A stretch of 64,000 nucleotides of DNA. It comes from an uncultured Spirochaetales bacterium (GTDB lineage Bacteria; Spirochaetota; Spirochaetia; JAFGXN01). Both the position numbers and the translations under genes were made by a program. The stretch is taken from positions 124,001 through 188,000 of the forward strand of contig CASEOG010000003.1 in NCBI GenBank assembly GCA_949289575.1, read 5' to 3'. Within the stretch, counting starts at the first letter, position 1, and every line of letters starts with the position of its first letter. Of this stretch, positions 61,529 through 64,000 are shown piece by piece. The notes under the pieces are model-generated. The model was given only the letters and a program-made list of their open reading frames with translations. It made no database searches and was not told where the DNA came from.

Positions 61529-61557
61529 TTGTAGAAATAAAAGAAATCTGTTATAGT
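61529..61557 (+). promoter_or_regulatory. pckG promoter
   Basis: TTGTAG (61529-61534), 17 bases, TATAGT (61552-61557), 33 bases before the ATG. Confidence 0.65.
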
Positions 61558-61590
61558 GGAACAAAGAAGATTTACCTTGGAGGGTTTAAA

Positions 61591-63420
61591 ATGAGTGTAA
61601 AGTACTTAAATAAGGCTTTGACAAACAACAAAAAACTGCTCGCCTGGGTTGACGAATGGGCAACTCTTTGTGAACCGGAAGGCGTTTACTGGTGCGACGG
61701 CACGGCGGCCGAATACGACCGGCTGGCCGATGAGATGGTTGAAAGCGGTTTGGCAACCCGTCTGAACGAAAAAAAGAGACCTCACAGTCTGCTCTTCCGC
61801 TCCGATGTTTCCGACGTTGCCCGCGTCGAGGCCAGAACGTATATCGCTTCCGAAAAACAGGAAGATGCCGGCCCCACAAACAACTGGATCGATCCGAAAG
61901 AACTGAAAAAAACCATGCTGGATTTGTACAAAGGATGTATGCACGGCCGCATCATGTATGTTATTCCTTATTCGATGGGTCCTCTCGGTTCGGCTATCGC
62001 CAAAATCGGTATCGAGCTGACCGACTCCGCCTACGTTGTCATCAATATGCACACCATGACCCGTGTCGGAACACGTGTTCTGGAGATTTTGGGCGACAAC
62101 GGCGAATTTGTTCCGTGTATCCACTCTGTCGGCAAACCGCTGGCTCCCGGCGAAAGCGATAACGGCGTTTGGCCGTGCGCTCCGATTGAAAAGAAATACA
62201 TCGCTCACTTCCCCGAAACCCGCGAAATCTGGTCGTACGGTTCCGGTTACGGCGGAAACGCTCTGCTGGGCAAAAAATGTCTGGCATTGCGTATCGCTTC
62301 CGTTCAGGCACGCGATGAAGGCTGGCTGGCCGAGCACATGCTCATCCTGAAACTGACCAACCCGAAAGGCGAAGTCAAATACGTCACAGGCGCCTTCCCC
62401 TCCGCCTGCGGAAAAACCAACCTGGCGATGCTGATTCCGACCATTCCCGGCTGGAAAGTCGAAACCATCGGAGACGATATTGCCTGGATGAAGTTCGGTA
62501 AAGACGGACGTCTCTACGCCATCAACCCCGAAGCCGGATTCTTCGGTGTTGCTCCCGGAACGTCCATGAGATCCAACCCGAACGCCATGCACTCGATTGA
62601 AAAAGACACCATTTTCACCAACGTGGCTCTGACCGAAGACGGTGATGTCTGGTGGGAAGGTATGGAAACCGAACCGGGCGAAAAACTGATCGACTGGAAA
62701 GGCAATGTCTGGACAAAAGCTTCCGGAGAGAAAGCAGCTCACCCGAATGCCCGCTTCACCGCAAAAGCTTCCAACTGTCCGGCGATTGCCGACGAATGGG
62801 AAGATCCGAACGGAGTTCCTATTTCCGCATTCCTGTTCGGAGGACGCCGCCCGTCGACCGTTCCTCTCGTTCACGAAGCAACGAGCTGGAATCACGGTGT
62901 TTTCATGGCATCCATTATCGGTTCCGAAATCACGGCTGCCGCTTTGGATCTCAAAGCCGGAACAATCCGCCGCGACCCGTTTGCCATGCTGCCGTTCTGC
63001 GGATACAACATGGGCGATTACTTCAAACACTGGGTCAAGCTGGGCGCCAATGCCGATGCTTCCAAACTGCCGAAAATTTTCTACGTCAACTGGTTCCGCA
63101 AAACTCCGGAAGGCAAATGGCTGTGGCCCGGTTACGGCGACAACAGCCGCGTCCTGAAATGGATTTTCGACCGCTGCGACAATGCGATTGAAGCCCGTCA
63201 GACCGCTATCGGATTCATGCCGAATCCGGAAGATATCGACATTTCCGGTATGAAAGATACCACCTTGGACGATATGAAGCAGCTGCTGAGTGTCGACGTC
63301 GAAGGCTGGAAGAAAGAAGTCGAAGGCATCAAAGAACACTACAAAAAATTCGGCGACAAACTGCCGAAAGAATTGGCAGACGAACTGGCCGCTCTGGAAA
63401 GCCGCCTGAACAATGCCTGA
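61591..63420 (+). CDS. pckG: Phosphoenolpyruvate carboxykinase (GTP)
   Basis: GTP-PEPCK interconverts oxaloacetate and phosphoenolpyruvate; in fermenting anaerobes it often runs toward oxaloacetate. The kinase-1 loop [13 protein letters not shown] near 275, the oxaloacetate/PEP-binding segments [16 protein letters not shown] near 113 and [15 protein letters not shown] near 220, and the guanine-binding FCGYNMGDY near 470 are diagnostic. The 609 residues match the GTP-dependent family. GGAGG before the ATG at 61591 and a good promoter support the start. Codon use looks more biased than in its neighbours, as expected for a highly expressed gene. Confidence 0.97.
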   Translation: MSVKYLNKALTNNKKLLAWVDEWATLCEPEGVYWCDGTAAEYDRLADEMVESGLATRLNEKKRPHSLLFRSDVSDVARVEARTYIASEKQEDAGPTNNWIDPKELKKTMLDLYKGCMHGRIMYVIPYSMGPLGSAIAKIGIELTDSAYVVINMHTMTRVGTRVLEILGDNGEFVPCIHSVGKPLAPGESDNGVWPCAPIEKKYIAHFPETREIWSYGSGYGGNALLGKKCLALRIASVQARDEGWLAEHMLILKLTNPKGEVKYVTGAFPSACGKTNLAMLIPTIPGWKVETIGDDIAWMKFGKDGRLYAINPEAGFFGVAPGTSMRSNPNAMHSIEKDTIFTNVALTEDGDVWWEGMETEPGEKLIDWKGNVWTKASGEKAAHPNARFTAKASNCPAIADEWEDPNGVPISAFLFGGRRPSTVPLVHEATSWNHGVFMASIIGSEITAAALDLKAGTIRRDPFAMLPFCGYNMGDYFKHWVKLGANADASKLPKIFYVNWFRKTPEGKWLWPGYGDNSRVLKWIFDRCDNAIEARQTAIGFMPNPEDIDISGMKDTTLDDMKQLLSVDVEGWKKEVEGIKEHYKKFGDKLPKELADELAALESRLNNA

Positions 63421-63437
63421 TCGGATTTACAAAACCG

Positions 63438-63466
63438 AAGCCGTTCCCCCGGGAACGGCTTTTTTA
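63438..63466 (+). terminator. pckG terminator
   Basis: An eleven-base-pair stem (AAGCCGTTCCC / GGGAACGGCTT) with a two-base apex, followed by a T run. Confidence 0.9.
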
Positions 63467-63479
63467 TTCTCTTTTTCTC

Positions 63480-63507
63480 AAAAAAAACCCGCCGCATAGC
63501 GACGGGT
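63480..63507 (-). terminator. Terminator of the predicted small RNA
   Basis: Stem CCCGTCG/CGGCGGG (one G-U pair) with loop CTATG, followed on the minus strand by eight T (63480-63487). Confidence 0.8.
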
Positions 63508-63644
63508 CCATAAAAAGGAGAAACGGCGAACGAGTTCCTTTCAAACAGATTTCCGCAAAACGGCTTCCGGGTATTTTACGGAGAACTACGGAAGAGCGCG
63601 GATTGAAATCCGAAAGGAATTCGAAAACTATCATCTGATAGCTT
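63480..63644 (-). ncRNA. Predicted structured small RNA (6S-like architecture possible)
   Basis: A near-consensus minus-strand promoter (63651-63679) and a strong terminator at 63480-63507 bracket about 165 bases. The only minus-strand frame across them runs through the terminator hairpin and over the upstream promoter. The RNA would start near 63644 and fold into a 5' hairpin (CTATCA/TGATAG) and a long rod. In the rod, a ten-pair stem (TTCCTTTC pairing GAAAGGAA), an internal bubble, TCCGC/GCGGA and an apical TTCCG/CGGAA stem follow each other. That stem-bubble-stem form recalls 6S RNA, but I see no conserved 6S sequence and cannot name it. Confidence 0.55.
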
Positions 63645-63650
63645 AATCTA

Positions 63651-63679
63651 TATATATTAGAAATAACTAATTTTGTCAA
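63651..63679 (-). promoter_or_regulatory. Promoter of the predicted small RNA
   Basis: Perfect TTGACA (63674-63679), 17 bases, TATATA (63651-63656). Confidence 0.7.
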
Positions 63680-63746
63680 CCCGTTTCCGATATTTTTTAT
63701 GTCATTTTTTTCCGTGATAACGATAATAAGATTTCCCGAAAACCTC

Positions 63747-63775
63747 TTGCGTTTTTCGGGTGAATTCTTTATAAA
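63747..63775 (+). promoter_or_regulatory. Promoter of the right-end exported protein
   Basis: TTGCGT (63747-63752), 17 bases, TATAAA (63770-63775). An inverted repeat CCCGAAAA/TTTTCGGG spans the -35 (63736-63760) and could be an operator. Confidence 0.6.
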
Positions 63776-63798
63776 ATCTTCAAAGGAGTAACCAACTA

Positions 63799-64000
63799 TT
63801 GAAAAAAACATTTTATTCTTTTTTAACAGGACTGGTTTTTTTTGTCGGAATCGGATTTCCGGCAACAGCACAGGATGCCGTTAATGAAGCGGCTGTCGAA
63901 ATCGCAGATTCGCCGATCGAAGCCGAATACGGCGTTTCGACATCTATCGAAACCGACAGCGGTAAATCGGACGAAGCCGACTCCACATGGGGACATCAGC
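63799..64000 (+). CDS. Exported protein, 3' end cut by window
   Basis: A TTG start at 63799, ten bases after AAAGGAG, opens a frame that runs off the window (67 codons seen). The N-terminus KKTFYSFLTGLVFFVGIGF is a clear signal peptide with likely cleavage after ATA (before QD). The mature start is acidic and rich in serine, threonine and glutamate (EAEYGVSTSIETDSGKS), which suits a periplasmic or outer-membrane protein. The visible part is too short to name a family. Confidence 0.72.
   Translation, partial: MKKTFYSFLTGLVFFVGIGFPATAQDAVNEAAVEIADSPIEAEYGVSTSIETDSGKSDEADSTWGHQ

Noticed and set aside
61606..63339. Minus-strand frame of 577 codons over pckG
   Set aside because: Antisense shadow produced by strong codon bias in pckG.
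63628..63641. CTATCATCTGATAG as a further WYL-island operator
   Set aside because: It shares only the TGATAG core, lies downstream of the small RNA promoter rather than next to a -10 box, and is better explained as an RNA hairpin.
63464..63871. Minus-strand open frame of 135 codons at the right end
   Set aside because: It runs through a clear terminator and a near-consensus promoter and is antisense to a signal-peptide gene; the small RNA reading fits better.
1..64000. CRISPR arrays, insertion sequences, prophage genes, rRNA operons
   Set aside because: I looked for regularly spaced repeats, transposase or integrase motifs and rRNA sequence on reading and saw none.

Overview
The window reads as about 64 kb of a spirochaete-like chromosome, probably an anaerobic or host-associated member of the Spirochaetia. 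This rests on four observations. The block rpsT, HU, lnt, bactofilin, cinA, rho, rpmE resembles the order I recall from Treponema. Exported lipoproteins have loose lipoboxes, one of them carrying Treponema/BspA-type leucine-rich repeats. A class III (oxygen-sensitive) ribonucleotide reductase is present. LL-diaminopimelate aminotransferase (dapL) is present. The assignment is an inference. A full bacterial-type PheST argues against a close relative of T. pallidum or Borrelia. Coding density is high, start codons are mixed (ATG, GTG, TTG), and many promoters have 17-base spacers. No CRISPR array, insertion sequence, prophage or rRNA was seen; one tRNA is present.

Layout. 1-6.4 kb: a cut zinc-ribbon membrane protein, then a leftward operon (zinc ribbon, rlmKL, dsbD, acyl-CoA ligase). 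6.4-16.7 kb: pyrG, then poorly known genes including an exported ceramidase-family protein, a hemerythrin/PAS protein and a TPR-NHL-VWA exported protein. 16.7-25.1 kb: leftward housekeeping (nifS-nifU, surE, rpmE, rho, cinA, bactofilin, lnt, HU, rpsT). 25.2-32.9 kb: ftcD, tRNA-Leu, dapL, phosphohexomutase, lipocalin, exported HIU hydrolase, trpS, AI-2E-family transporter. 33.1-36.9 kb: nrdR and an anaerobic RNR operon whose catalytic subunit is split. 37-40.5 kb: luxS, ilvC, a MATE exporter. 40.8-46.1 kb: an accessory island of five genes (Asp-box mini-protein, LRR lipoprotein, PD-(D/E)XK nuclease, DEDDh exonuclease, WYL regulator). 46.3-63.4 kb: pyridoxamine kinase with an interrupted ferredoxin-like tail, MATE, lysC-purB, thrC, pheST, a diguanylate cyclase, nitroreductase, an orphan adenine methylase and GTP-dependent PEPCK. 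The right end holds a likely small RNA gene and the start of an exported protein.

How the parts connect. lysC, thrC and dapL serve aspartate-family amino acid and cell-wall synthesis; purB and pyrG serve nucleotide synthesis. NrdR, the split NrdD and the radical-SAM activase form an autoregulated dNTP module. The most striking observations are: (1) the NrdD glycyl-radical domain moved to a separate protein fused to a redoxin, with matching coiled-coil tails on both halves; (2) a 17-base palindromic element repeated at one fixed place in four promoters of the WYL/nuclease/LRR island; (3) an in-frame TAG separating pyridoxamine kinase from a 4Fe-4S tail; (4) a recurring promoter geometry that predicts leaderless mRNAs; (5) an unannotated small RNA with a near-perfect promoter and terminator.
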